Part shown: piece by piece, positions 23,201-35,400 of the stretch
Layout: each line of letters begins with the position of its first letter
Position numbering within the stretch: position 1 is the first letter of the stretch
DNA from: Pontederia crassipes
Taxonomy: Eukaryota > Streptophyta > Magnoliopsida > Commelinales > Pontederiaceae
DNA length: 64,000 nt
Reading direction: 5' to 3'
NCBI GenBank assembly: GCA_030549335.1
Contig: CM060183.1
Location: forward strand, 24,192,552-24,256,551
Program-made: the position numbers and the translations under genes
Notes under the pieces: generated by a model
What the model was told of the DNA's origin: nothing
Database searches by the model: none
What the model saw: only the letters and a program-made list of their open reading frames with translations

Positions 23201-25670
23201 TTCAAGTGTAAAGAAAGCATATTGGCTTATGAATTAAGAGAAAAGAACCTTAATTGATATGCAGATCCTGGTATTTGGAGCAGAATTACACCACTTAATA
23301 GGGGTCCTTCTGCTCGTTTTTCTGTGGCTGGTGACTGCTTGAGCGAAAGTAAGGGTATTATCATATTCATAGGTGGATGCGATGAGTCTCTTCAGACACT
23401 TGATGACATGTATTACTTGCATACAGGTTTGATCTGCTGTTAACAGTCTGGCTTATGAATATTTGACTTCTTGGCATTAACTCTTGTTGCTTCTGTCTTT
23501 CTTAAAGTAACATATTTACTTCTTTATATTGCACTCCTTTTTTTTGTATTCTTACTCTAGGCATTTTTTATAAATGTTACCAGATATTCCAATGGTTGAT
23601 GGATTATATAATCAGAGAGACAAAATATCTATTAAAAGAGAGTTGAGAAAAATGTGTAAGGAAGAATTTCTTCTTAACAAAGGATCTGCAAATCATAATG
23701 ATCTATTTAAGCAGGGGAAGTCATCTGAGATCTTCCAATCTGAGACTCTGCAAGAAAATAACTTGGCAGGTATCCTTTGATACAAATTCACAAGTTGATG
23801 TTGTTATGGGTTTATATTTTTTTTTAGAGTCAAAATTATGACTAGCTAATAGTCACCCATGTCTGTTGATGCAAAAAACAAAGTTATAAATGACACATTG
23901 GTGATCTATACAAGTCAACGCATCTAGAAGTTCTCTCCCCACTCAGATATAAATTATCAATACATTTTACTACAGCTAGTGCATTCTTCTTGAGAGGAAT
24001 CTGTGCATGTGTTACATCATTTGGCATGTCTAAATCACCTTACATTGATGTATATGTCTTGTGATAATGAAACAACAACAACAACAAAGCCTTGTCCCAC
24101 TAGGTGGGGTCGGCTACATGGATCATACGACGCCATTCCGCTCTATTAGTAACCAAACCTTTCGGTATATTATTCACCAATAGATCTTGCTCTATTAGTT
24201 CGCCAAGTGTCCGCCTTGGCCTCCCTCTCCCTCTTTTAATCGGACTCCAGATTATTTGATCTACTCTTCTTGTGATAATGAAAACGTTTTTTTTTTCCGA
24301 AGAAGGTAAAGGATGAGAGTCAGGTTCTCTCATCCGCTTTTATTCTTTATACAAGTTTAAATTACATCAAGTGTTAGATAAGCTCATCCCTCTGATCAAT
24401 CTGTTGACATAGCTCTAGTTGTAGAAATTATGTTCTCAACACAACTAGGGGTGTTCATTAGTCGGGTCGGGTCGGGTCAAGGGTGTTGGGCATGCCAGAT
24501 CCGACCCAACCCAACCCAACCCAACCCGACCCGGTTCGGGTCGGGTCGGGTGGTCGGGCCAATTTTTTTTTTTTTTTTTCTTACTGTTTTTATATTTTAT
24601 TTAATATAAAAATATTATTTAATATTATTTTAAAAGCATAAAATAAGTTTCCTAAATGTTTAATATTATTTCTGCAATTAAAATATTTTATTTCAGTTTT
24701 TATAAAATTTTTAAATAAAAAATAAGCCTTAAGTGTAATTAAAAAAGAAAAAAATTTAAAAAAAATAAAAAAATCGGGTCAATCGGGTCGGGTCGGGTCA
24801 AATCGGGTTGGATTTTTCCAACCCGTACCCGTCGAGTTCGGGTCAGGTCGAGTCATCGGGTTCACGGGTCGACCCGACCCGGTGAACACCCCTCAACACA
24901 ACAATGTTCCCTTCCAAAGATGCATTTATTGCGTTGGAGCCAAATATACCACAAGAAACCAATAGGATGCCTTGATGACCTCTTGACATATAGGTTTGCA
25001 TGTTGTGATAAAGAAAATTTGCCTTCTATTGATTACAAGAAGAGGCCCATGATTTAACACGCAATATGAAAATAGGGACACAAAATCCCATGATTCAAAT
25101 CAAACTTTAGGAAAATCTAGCCTTTTACTCATTTTCACTTCAGGACAGTAATTAAAAGTGAAAAAAGCAAAACGGTCTGCCTATCAAGTTCCCAAAATTT
25201 AATTTCTATGTTTATTATATTAGTTAAATACAAAATATTAAATATATCTAGCAAACTGGTGCATCACCAGGAATATCCATACTACAAGGAAGTATTTAAT
25301 GTGTGTTTCTGGTAAATTTATATTTTGCTCCTTATTGTTACCTTAGAGACTATTGCATGTAGATAACAAAATGTCCTTGCCTTTCTCCTTACTGTTGAAT
25401 GAAGTTTGAGTTAATAGATTCACCCAGTATTTCATATTTACCCTGTAAAACGATTTGGATATTAAGCACAGGATCCTAGTAAATGCTTTCTGCGACACAG
25501 GTATGGAGCAATCCAATCGCCTGCCTGACAAAGAGATGACATTCAAGGGTAGAATTACGAATGCAAATCGATATGGTTATGCAATTGAGACGATTATCAA
25601 CGGAGAATTACTTCAAGGCATGCTATTCTCTTGCACATCAAGTTTTACAAAGAACAATGATGCTTATTGA
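20267..25670 (+). CDS. Kelch-repeat (galactose-oxidase-like beta-propeller) protein
   Basis: Eight exons join in frame with GT-AG borders: 20267-20459, 20933-21082, 21521-21685, 22395-22547, 22918-23070, 23265-23426, 23584-23769, 25501-25670 (443 residues). Exons 1-6 each encode about one kelch blade, with the GHT / FGG / DLYILDT pattern (YVFGGYGG, FVFGGTDG, FIFGGCGK, VIIGGEDS, FVFGGFTD, IFIGGCDE). This predicts a six-bladed propeller that binds protein partners. Exon 7 is charged and helical. Exon 8 has GYAIETIINGELLQGMLFS, a tail block also found in plant homologues. The start MWWEVV matches the family start and precedes a TATA box by a normal distance. The frame stops at 25668-25670, yet the next possible exon (25749) begins RRMAAAPGSPEG, which resembles the basic block that follows in homologues. 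This copy may therefore be shortened at the C terminus. The function is unassigned; a scaffold role is inferred. Confidence 0.88.
24073..24267 (-). mobile_element. 5'-truncated L1-type LINE in kelch intron 7
   Basis: The minus-strand insert encodes the last ~55 residues of ORF2 (RRVDQIIWSPIKRGRGRPR ... WRRMIHVADPT) and ends in a GTT-repeat tail. An exact 16-bp target duplication, TCTTGTGATAATGAAA, flanks it at 24057-24072 and 24268-24283. The perfect duplication suggests a fairly recent insertion. Confidence 0.9.
24445..24893. mobile_element. hAT-like non-autonomous element rich in GGGTCGG
   Basis: The 449-bp insert in kelch intron 7 has short terminal inverted repeats, AGGGGTGTTCA / TGAACACCCCT, flanked by an 8-bp duplication CAACACAA (24437-24444 and 24894-24901). 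Subterminal regions are runs of GGGTCGG / CCGACCC and the centre is AT-rich with no reading frame. An 8-bp duplication and an AGGGGTG terminus fit hAT. Related, more decayed copies lie elsewhere in the window. Confidence 0.8.
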
Positions 25671-25748
25671 AACAAGTATGTAGTTGCCTTTCGTTCAGAA
25701 GATGTTACAAAATTTAGTGAGTAAGACTTTTGCTGTTTCTTGTTACAG

Positions 25749-25914
25749 GAGGATGGCTGCTGCACCTGGAAGTCCTGAAGGTATACCTGATTTTATGACT
25801 GCAAAACCCACCATGACTACAAATAGTTCTGGTCATGGTCTTAATGCAGGAGCAGCAACAGTACAAATGCCAAACTGTACTTCAAACCTGATAAATTTGA
25901 CTCCTGACTCGAAG
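25749..25914 (+). other. Possible further exon of the kelch gene
   Basis: Behind an acceptor (TTGTTACAG) an open frame reads RRMAAAPGSPEG ... LTPDSK and reaches a donor-like AAG|GTTTGT at 25914. The position and the basic start resemble the variable C-terminal part of plant kelch homologues. To be translated, the transcript would have to avoid the TGA at 25668-25670. A weak continuation (VLNEEAAEW) is seen near 26072-26100. It may be a relic coding exon or 3'UTR. Confidence 0.4.
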
Positions 25915-26109
25915 GTTTGTGATCAACATGGCAAGCATGTTTTACAATTTCTGTTGATTTTTCATTTTATTGGCAACTTATATACTAAAAATTTTCATTG
26001 AAGATTACTTTTGAAGTCACTATTGGTTTAGTGGGCATGAATATGCTCTTCAAACTCTGGCTTATTTTAAGGTGCTTAATGAAGAAGCTGCCGAATGGCA
26101 CCAAACGAC

Positions 26110-28620
26110 AGTAAGCTATAACTTCTATTAGGTGATGTGCATTTGGTTGCCACAATTTCCCTACTTGTATCCGCGTTTACATCTATTGGTTGAGAGTTTA
26201 GTTCAATAGGATTTACATAAAACACCTATATGACAGTCATGAACAAGAGAGTTACCACTGATGTTCTTAGGTTTCAACGGGAATATGAGGCAAACATGTG
26301 AAGCTCTAGATACTTCAAATGCTCTCTCCCAAGTAATCTGCGCCAAAGCAATCATATCTTCTACAACTAAAGAACGATCACCAGTATTATATCAAGGTGA
26401 ACCGAAATTTCTATTTTAGTTTCATTCTGAAAATTTCCATAAGCTACGAAGCTTCAACTGCATAAAGCAACACAAATTGTGTCATTGAATCTGTAACCAT
26501 ATGTTTACTGACCCTTCTGGTTGTACCTACTTCCTAGTATTAGGACAGAAATTTTGTGAATGAAAATTTCAGGATTTATTGTCGTTCCATTTCAATTCTT
26601 GAACAGTGCAAGATTTGAAAGAGCACCATTATTCAAGAAACTAATTGCATATAAAGAATGGGGGTGGAGTTTGGGTCTCTCAAGCACGAAAAGCCTTCAA
26701 AGTAGGAGTTCAGTCCACTTGTGCAGAAAGAGAAAAATCCTGACTTTGCAAAGGAAGTGTGAGCGGAGCTCTTCTTTTTCCTCAGTTTTCTAACGCCTTC
26801 GAAAGCAGCACCACTGAGTTCAGTCTATTTGTGTCAATATTTTCAAAGTCGGACCGGCGACCAGATCGAATTTCTTATCGAGTCACGGTTGGATCAGTCC
26901 GACCTGGTTCAATCGGATATAATCGAATTTTATTAAAACAATATTATTTATAATAATTATAAAGATATAATATAAGTTATATGATATAGTATGTGAATAT
27001 TATACTAATAACTTATTAATAATATTAAAAATTAATATAACATAATTTTAATTTGTTGAAAGTTTTAATAATAAATAATAATAATGATTAACATTTAAAT
27101 ATAAATAGATTATTATTAATTTAGTATCTATTATTTAATTATTATAGATGCTATATTAATGAAGTTTATCTTAAATTATTCTTATTTCTTTTTTCTTTAA
27201 CACTTTACTTTTTATTTCCTTTATTTATGCCCTTTAATAATTTTCTATTTTAATGTTAGGCAATTACCTTTTTTATTTCCATTTCTATTTAATTTTATAA
27301 TGTCATATTCCTTCCTTCTTTATCTTCTTTTATATTCCTTTCTTTTTTCCTTTTTTAACTTTCCTATTTTTGTCATTTTTTTAAATTTTAAATTGAACTG
27401 GGTTGAACCGATTCAATCGGCTCGGTCCAATTGATCGGTTCAATCCATTTTTTCCTATTCAATGTCAAAATTGATTTTGCACTCTAATCGGATCGGATCA
27501 TTGATCGGTTCGCGATTAAACTGGATGAACCAAATATTCGGTTCAACATCAAAACATCTTGATTTACAGCAGGACTTTTTTTTCTTTTTTTGACATTCAT
27601 AAAACATGTGCTGCATTTGTGAGAAAAAGTAACTGTGGTCCAAAATGTGAAACATTGCTCCCTTTCCTCTTAGTAGGAGCTAGCAGCTGGCCATGTTATC
27701 GTGTGGAATATTTAGAAACAGTTCATTGTTCTAGGACCCAAAAAAAGCCATTAATGTATGAGTCGCGTGGCTAATCGCCTCGGTGACGTGATGTTTCTTG
27801 TGTCAGGTAGTCTTGGATGGTGTAATCTATTCAGGGAAAGTTAACATTCTCGAGGATCCATACTAATAAAATAAATATATATTAATTTAAAATATGTACG
27901 AAATAGTAAATGTGATTAAGATTAAGATCATGGAATTATCAATGATCATAATCAAATTATTTTAACAAATATAATTAACTTAATCTGCCTCAAGTGCTAC
28001 ATGAATTTGTGATTAGTACTCTGTAACATCACCATCAAAGTTCACATTCTGGCTTCAAAACTTCGTGCTTTACTGCTTAGAAGCGTGAGCACCCTCAAAT
28101 GAAATGATGGGGATGAAGAAGTTTTCACGTCTCTTCCCCAACATCTTCTCCACGATATGCATGAGGATACTTGTATAAAACATACGAGGCTGTCGTAGAT
28201 CTACACGTCTTGCCAGATAGTGTGAATTAATCAATGCATTGAAACAATGATAGTTTACAGCTCTTTAATGGTAAAGCTGACAACCTATGGAAAATTATTA
28301 GTGAATTAATCACCAACAAAATCTTAATATGCAATGTATTGGAGTTATCAGGATATGAGAAAAGAACCTAATATTCACATGTTGTCTAATGGATGAAAGC
28401 ATCAAGAAATGAAACCTCGATTAAGTACGTCGAGAAACAGGTTGCAGACTGCAGGGAGAACAGACTATCATAAGAATACGGAAGCTGAATGAACAATTAG
28501 TTAATACCAGCCAGCTAAAGAGACATAAACGATGTCTCGTCCAAGAAACGAGTCACAGGTCTGATTAAAACAATCCGGCAATAAGCTTATAATACATAAT
28601 AGAATCAGTCATCTTTAATC
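26110..28620. other. Intergenic region between convergent genes
   Basis: About 26840-27560 looks like a decayed inverted-repeat element: both ends are rich in TTCAATCGG / GATCGGTTC / CCGACC words around an AT-rich centre. From about 28000 the sequence should include the 3'UTR of the minus-strand SPIRAL1-like gene. No other gene was recognised. Confidence 0.5.
26846..27550. mobile_element. Decayed hAT-like element (TTCAATCGG type)
   Basis: The left part carries AGTCGGACCGGCGACC and GGTTCAATCGG; the right part carries GGGTTGAACCGATTCAATCGG and GATCGGTTC; the middle is AT-rich without a frame. A similar pair of ends is seen at about 32757-32860 and 34415-34520. Termini and duplications could not be fixed. 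Confidence 0.4.
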
Positions 28621-28653
28621 TCCTTGATGATATTACTGTTTTAAGCAGTACAA

Positions 28654-30243
28654 TCAATTCTTTCCATCACCAAAGAGGTAACCAAGGGAAGAACCACCAC
28701 CAGGAGCAGCATGCACTTTGGTTGAAGGACGATCCTGCATATAAAAGAATCCATCATTAGCCAACACAAGGAAAATGGGAAACTTTTTGCCAAAATAATT
28801 TGGAAAATAAAGATTAAGATGGAGAACAAGCATGTGATATAATGCCTGTTTTTCATCGAACATATGATAGGTGATGCATTAAGGAACAATGTCACTTTTT
28901 ACTTGAGGGAGAGAACAATGTCACCTTAAACAAAAAGGACAATGAAAACAATGCTGGTATTTCATCACCAATTGCTTTGATGATTGTTTGGTATGTCAAA
29001 TTGACATTTTTTTTCTTTTGGCGAAAGGAGAAGATGGTTGCCAAGTTATGTAACAATCCAGAAATATGACAAAATATCAGTTATGTTGATGGAAGCGGAA
29101 GACATACCATTCATGAAATAAATATTGAAGTACATTTACATATACACAAGATGGCCACCATGTTCTTACCCTTTCTTGTACTTCATGTATGTACACAGAT
29201 TACAGTTGTGCATTTATTGCTTTGAATTCAATGCTTGCATTAATATTCTGATTACAGTGAGAAGAAACCATATTTCATATATGTTTAGCTAACTTATGTG
29301 GATGAATAAAGTTTTACTAATTTTATTTAACACCATATTTAAAATATCATCAGATTTCACGATCTCATTTAAAATCTCATTCCATATTTCATATAAGGAA
29401 TAATTAAATATAAAACTTATCATTCTTTACATTAGGAAAAACTATTTTAGAAGGTTTTACATTAAGAAGATAATGACGAGGGTTAACTATTTTGTTATAA
29501 TGAGAAAGTTCATTCTATGCCAAAGTCATAATAGTAAATTTTTTTTTCGATTTAGATAAATAAAAACCATGTTTTTTTCCTAAAATATGCAAAGTGATGC
29601 CTTTCTACATCATAATTTCATACTGCAATGAAGTGAGCTTATAAGCAGTTGTATGAATGGATGTGTTGATCTGAGGAAGACTGACAACATTCATGTTTAG
29701 AATATATCAGCTTAATTTGAGTGAGGAATGAGAGTAAAGTTTTGAAATTGGAAAAAAAAAGCTATAGCACTCTGGGATCAAAGGAAACATGAACGTTGAT
29801 AACCTATGGCCCTTACCAATAGTGGATTAACAAAGTTCATGCTTGGATAAAGGGCAATGGTCTTGGATAACCTATGTCCCTGACCAATAGTGGATTAACA
29901 AAGTTCATGCTCGGATAAAGGGCAAGGGAAACTTTGGGTTTTGGATGTAAAAATACTGCTGAAGAAAATATGGAAAACAATGGCATAAATGAGAAAATTA
30001 TTTAATTCAGTGAAATCATACAGTGATGAAGTTTCCGCAGTTCTGTCCGTCTGCTCGAAAGTAGTTATTTGCTTGACTCCCTTGGATACCAGCTGGGATC
30101 TGCTTGGTCACATCAACAGGTTCTGGAGGAGCTGGTTTCTCCACTGCTGCTGCAGCTTTTGGGGCAGGTTTGGGATTTTCACCACCACCAAAAAGGTATC
30201 CCAGAGAACTTTCCCCTCCCCCGCTGCTCACTCCACGGCCCAT
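28654..30243 (-). CDS. SPIRAL1-like microtubule-associated protein
   Basis: Two coding exons on the minus strand, 30243-30022 and 28734-28654, join in phase 0 (…NFIT|DRPSTK…) to give exactly 100 residues, the usual size of SPIRAL1-like (SP1L) proteins. The two conserved ends are present: MGRGVSSGGGESSLGYLFGGGE at the start and GGGSSLGYLFGDGKN at the end, a direct repeat typical of the family. The middle is Pro/Ala/Lys-rich and leads into DVTKQIPAG and NNYFRADGQN. SP1L proteins bind growing ends and lattice of cortical microtubules and govern directional cell expansion. The donor is ACT|GTATGA and the acceptor ATGCAG|GAT. A leader exon (from about 31990 to 31857) and an acceptor just above the ATG (about 30273) indicate a 5'UTR intron of about 1.6 kb. 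Confidence 0.95.
29801..29936. repeat. 68-bp tandem duplication in the SPIRAL1-like intron
   Basis: Units 29801-29868 and 29869-29936 (AACCTATG ... GGATTAACAAAGTTCATGC ... GATAAAGGGCAA) differ at only a handful of positions. It lies in the intron between the two coding exons. Confidence 0.9.
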
Positions 30244-30682
30244 TTTTCTTAAGATTACAAGCTACAATACTCTGCAGGCTTTTAGAAGACGCAAATGTAA
30301 ATATGGTGTAGATTTGCTATTCAAGATGTTCATAAGAGTAATTGAAAAGTAGTCGGAGATAATCATCACATCAGGTGCATGCAGTGCATTTTAAATCTCA
30401 TAAATTAAGACCACTTGATTGTTCGAATGGCATAAAAATCATAAATCAGGTGCTCAACTGTACATGAGAATAACCTACAGCTCCAAAATCCTAAATTCTA
30501 CTGTCGCTTACATATGCATATTTTCTTGGCAGTCACAAACATAAAAAGTTTATAACAGTTGTAATAGATTATTAACAAGCTTTTGGGTAACTATGATCAA
30601 TGACATACTTTTTCTTTCTTGTAGATGTTTCCTTGGTACAACTTTAAGTCGACAAGAATTCAATAGCATTTCTAAACAATCC

Positions 30683-30738
30683 AGCTTACATCAGATGTTT
30701 AATCAACCTCCAGGTTGATTAAATTTCTGATGTAAGCT
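30683..30738. repeat. Long near-perfect hairpin in the 5'UTR intron
   Basis: AGCTTACATCAGA + TTTAATCAACCT is followed immediately by its inverse, AGGTTGATTAAA + TCTGATGTAAGCT, with only a two-base centre and one small bulge. Weaker inverted similarity extends outward on both sides (GAATTCAATAGC / CATTGAATTG). It may be a small inverted-repeat element or a small-RNA-producing fold. Confidence 0.8.
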
Positions 30739-31856
30739 ACCATTGAATTGTTTATCTCTTGAATTTGGTTGATCATTTAACTGTCAAATTTAATATTCTC
30801 AATATCTCTTATAAGACAGCTCATCATGAACTTAGATTTGCAATCTTTAAAACATATGTGAGCCACATGTAGTACCATCAATGAGTAGCATAAACATTCT
30901 TTAACAACAGCCATCAAGCGAGCAGCACGACAAGACAAAGAGAGGGAAAGCCAAAGATTGTACGATTATCTAGCATCATACGCCATTTATAGAAAATCAT
31001 TTATTTCAACACTAACTAGTATGATTAACTGATTGCTTATTGCAGAACAATGACTACTAACAGGTTAAGATCACCTTTACAAGGAACACTATCATGCATA
31101 CACACAGGAAGCAATTAACAGTTTCCAAAGCACTTGCCATACATAACTGAGCAAGCTGTAAGATGGGCGGAGAAAAATAAGCCGCCAAACGCCAGAATGC
31201 AACCTCACTGAAGTCAAAGTGAGACATAAATCAAAATACCGAGAATGTATTTGGTTGATTTATAGTGGGTGAGGTCTCAAGTCTCGAACTGAATTGGATG
31301 CAGCCTCCTAAAAGATCAGGGGAACTAATACTTTACAGTTCTTTTTTCTCTTTTCTCTCATCTTCCAAGGCAATGACTTTACTTCTCGTGCATGCCTGAT
31401 GGCCTAATTCCAAGAGATTATTTAGTAGTTAAACTCGACTACTGAGAATTTGCAGCTCTAAACTGGATTAGATTTGGACTCGACACTTGGCGTCAGAAAC
31501 CCTATGATGAGTTCACCTAAACTTTCAAGCCAAGAGCACAACATGAACGCAAGCATTCGATTTCAGCAAAATTATCATCAGCAACGAAATTTAGATGACG
31601 AAATGCGAAACACTGGGATCCAGCCGACATGCTACAAGATAAAGTCGGATCGGGTGCAAGCAACACCAGGGAAGAAGAATCTACCTAAAATTTTCGAATC
31701 GGCAGAGAAAATCCTAAAGAGTACAACGAATTCGCTCAGAAGGGAGCGAGATCTAACAAGGCTAACAACCAATAGGCGACTTCAATGAGAGTAAAAGAAG
31801 CCGATGAACTAGAGGATGCACGTTCGCACAGCGGATCCACTATTAGGGCTGCGTAC

Positions 31857-31990
31857 CTCGTCGGAGATTCGACGGAATCGGAACGGAGGTAGAGATGGCA
31901 GTAAGGTCGGCGGGGAGGGGGAGAGAATGCGTGAGAGAGAACAGGGGAAAGAGGGCGGTCAGTTTAAAAAGGCAGAAGACGAATTTTTTT
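31857..31990 (-). other. Probable 5'UTR exon of the SPIRAL1-like gene
   Basis: On the minus strand, CTCCGACGAG|GTACGC gives a strong donor at 31857. The preceding CT/GA-rich sequence resembles a plant leader. The upstream limit is approximate. Confidence 0.45.
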
Positions 31991-32399
31991 TATTTCTTTT
32001 CCTATTTCGAACTTGAATTACAAAAAAAAAAGAACTCTTATCTGAAATAAAAAAAAAGTATTTTATTTATTTTGACTTAAAAAAAACTTTATATTGCCTT
32101 TCCTTTATTAACATTTATCTTTCTTTCATGCCCTCCGATATCTAAATTTATTTTTGTTATCGTAATTAGAAAATTAATAACAGTGGACTAGTGGAGATAT
32201 TGTACTTTATTTATTTTCATAAACAAAATATGCAGTGATAATAACAACAACATTCGGAATTAAAAAACAAAGAAAAAGATGACGAAGTAATCATTTCGGG
32301 ATTGGCTGAGGGGGACCATTAGGTAGCGGGAGCGTTGCGATATCATGTCTGTCCGTGGCCGACCGCGACGGGTTGGTCGCCTTCGTCGGTGGGATATTT

Positions 32400-32470
32400 G
32401 AGAGGACCGCATAGAAATCCTCGTACGAGCTTGGGCCGGAGCATTTGGGCCCAAATGGGCCAAAATTGTT
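32400..32470 (-). promoter_or_regulatory. GGCCCA (site II-like) cluster upstream of the SPIRAL1-like gene
   Basis: Three TGGGCC / GGCCCA words occur within about 40 bases in a GC-richer island, 400-500 bases upstream of the presumed leader. Such site II motifs bind TCP factors in promoters of genes active in dividing or growing cells. The link to this gene is inferred from position. Confidence 0.3.
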
Positions 32471-32479
32471 TGTTTTCTT

Positions 32480-35400
32480 TTTTTATAAAAGAGGTACGAG
32501 TTCTTGTAATATGGAAATTTCTGAAAAAAGGAAATGAATTTTAAAATTTAGCACACATTTTTTTTATCTGAAACTTGATTAGAAACTAATATTTTATCTT
32601 TTATACATATTAGCTTTTGTAAGAATGCAAATCTTACGGAACAACAATACAATAGATAATGGATAGTTTGACACTCATATATTTTTTTATCAAGATACGC
32701 TCAACCTCGTATGATTTTATTCCTAGCTTTCTCGATCATAAAGCAAATAAGTAATGGTATTAAAATCGGATCGGATGTCGAATTGGCGTACCAATTGAGT
32801 CGTGGTTCAATCGGTTTAATCGGATTCGACTAAATTGAACTGAATTTTTATTAAAATATTATTTTCTATAATTTCAAAAATATATTATGGATAATACTCT
32901 AAAAAGAACATATAGAATACTTAGAACATATATATATATTGAATATTAATTTAAATATCTTATTTTCTAAACCATATTTTAATTTTTAAAATAAATTTAT
33001 TCAAAATATATTCTATTTTTTTTATAAATTTAATATAAAAAGAAAATATAGCTCATTATATTAAAATTATGTTAATTCTTGAACTCCATGATCTTTATAT
33101 TTAAAAGGTAAAAAATTGAATGATTTAATTTTATTTAAATTTACTATTATAATGTAAATATTATAGAAAATTTGAATACTTATTTAACAAAATGTATCAA
33201 GAAAAACTTATGAGTGACATTGACCTCAATTTCTTTTATTTAACAATACTTTTATTCTTTTAATTTTGCCCCATTAGTATCATTTATTTTTTTTTTCCTT
33301 TTTCTATTAATAACTTTCCTTTTTTCATATCTTTCTATTAAATTATTTCTCCTTTCAATTTTTTCATTCAATTGTTTTCATTTTTATTTTTTTCTCTCAC
33401 TTCCTCTTTTCCTCCTTAAATTTCTCACTTCATTCTTCTCCTTAAATTTCTCACTATATCTATATGCCATCACCTTCCTTTTCTACTTTCACTATTAATT
33501 TATTTCATGTCCTTTCTTATTTAATTCTATCTTTCAAATTTCAATTTTACATTTTCTTTAATGCAAAAATAAAAAAAACAAAAGACCATTTTCAATTTCC
33601 TTTTTCATTTGATTCTATTAATCAACTTTCTAATTTTGCTTCTTTTAGCTGGGCAAATCCATCTCCAATGATATCTTTTGGAATGTAAACCCTCTGTAGG
33701 GTATGCATAATATTTTGTACAATGACCGTTTTGGTCACCTAGATTAATACATCATCTACTTTCCTTTAAAAAAAGTCATGTATTTTGTTGGTTGGTCTTT
33801 TGCTTGACAGAAAGATTAAAAGAAGAATAAAAATTAAAAGAAACGTGTAAACATTACTTCGTCTTTTGTACATGTAGTACAAACACATTCAAGAGCAAGA
33901 ACACTACACAATGGATAAAAGCTGAAAAGAAGAGCACCCATACCTCTAAGTACGGCTGAGCACGTCGTGCAAAAGTTTATTCTTTTCCTTTCATCTTTCT
34001 TTATGAGCATGCACGCCATCCAAAAGCCTGATATTTTTCTTTCACCTTTGTCTTCATCTGTACGACTATACCCTAATTTACAACTTTTTTTCTTGAATTT
34101 AACGAAAGCCCTACAATTTATAAAGCCCAAACATACCCGCGCCTATACTGAAACTATATCGGAATCGTACCTCATTTTCAAAAAATAATTATTTAAATAT
34201 AAGTACATACCCACACGTACCCGAAGCATATCGGAATGTACCGAGGTCGTACTTGGTATGGGTACTTTAGGGCAAATGGACTACCCGAGCATCATAGGAC
34301 TTACCCCTTGTAGGTGGATGGAATACATGAGCAAATTAGTAGCATAAAGACTTACCCCTTCAATTTAGCAAGCAAATGACCAAAGAGCTTATTATTATTC
34401 AAACATGAGAGGGCCGGTTCAATTCGATTTTTAATCATTACTGTTTTTCAAGCAAAACCAAACTGGGTTGTCGGACGATTCGCAGTTAAAACTGATTGAA
34501 CCAAGTCCGATCTGTTTTTCAAAACAATGCAAAAAAGTTGATTAACCAAGTCTTTGGACTTCTTATTTAGAAGAGATTATTCCAACTGCAAGGAGAAACC
34601 AGTATTTAATATTTTTAATTATTTTTTACTTTAAATTTGGAAATGAGATGTAAACTACTAGTTTCAATTGTCAGATTTTTTTTTGCTGTTAGTCCTAGAT
34701 GTTTGGAAAGCGATACCGACATTTTAACTCGTGTGATACTAATGGTTATGTGTAGTCGAGTCTAACTAATCTAATAAGATCATTTTGCATCGCGTATAAG
34801 TAAGGCTCGTAATAGAAATTTTTGCATTCATAGAATGTTTACCATTCCACCCTAAACACTGGTGATTGTCAGATTTATATGAACGGATGGATTCGCTTGT
34901 GTTTAGCAATTGCAACTCACGTGAAAAGTTAAATTGACATATTAATTAGATGAGTGTTTGGATAGAGTGTAAAGTAATGATGAGGAACCATAAGATTGAT
35001 GTGATAAAAAAATAAATGTGATAGATTAATTTTAGTGGGTATTTGAATAAAAAAGATATTATAAATATAAAATATAAATTAGTTAATTAATTAAAATTAA
35101 AATTAAAATTTTCCGTTAAAACTATTTTGTTAAAATATATATTATTTTCATATATTAAATTACGTTTATTGAAATGTATTTAATGAATTTTTTATGACAT
35201 GATAGGTAATAAATAATATTACATTAATAATTTATAATAGACAATTTATAATTATTAAATAAATTATTTTATATGAAAGAGGTAAGACAGAGAAAAATCT
35301 AAAAAGAAAAAAAAGCAAAAACATCTCTCTCAAGTGTTTTCTCGTGATGCAATTAATGGTGAAGCTCCCATCAGATAAATTCCACAAAATATTTTTCAAC

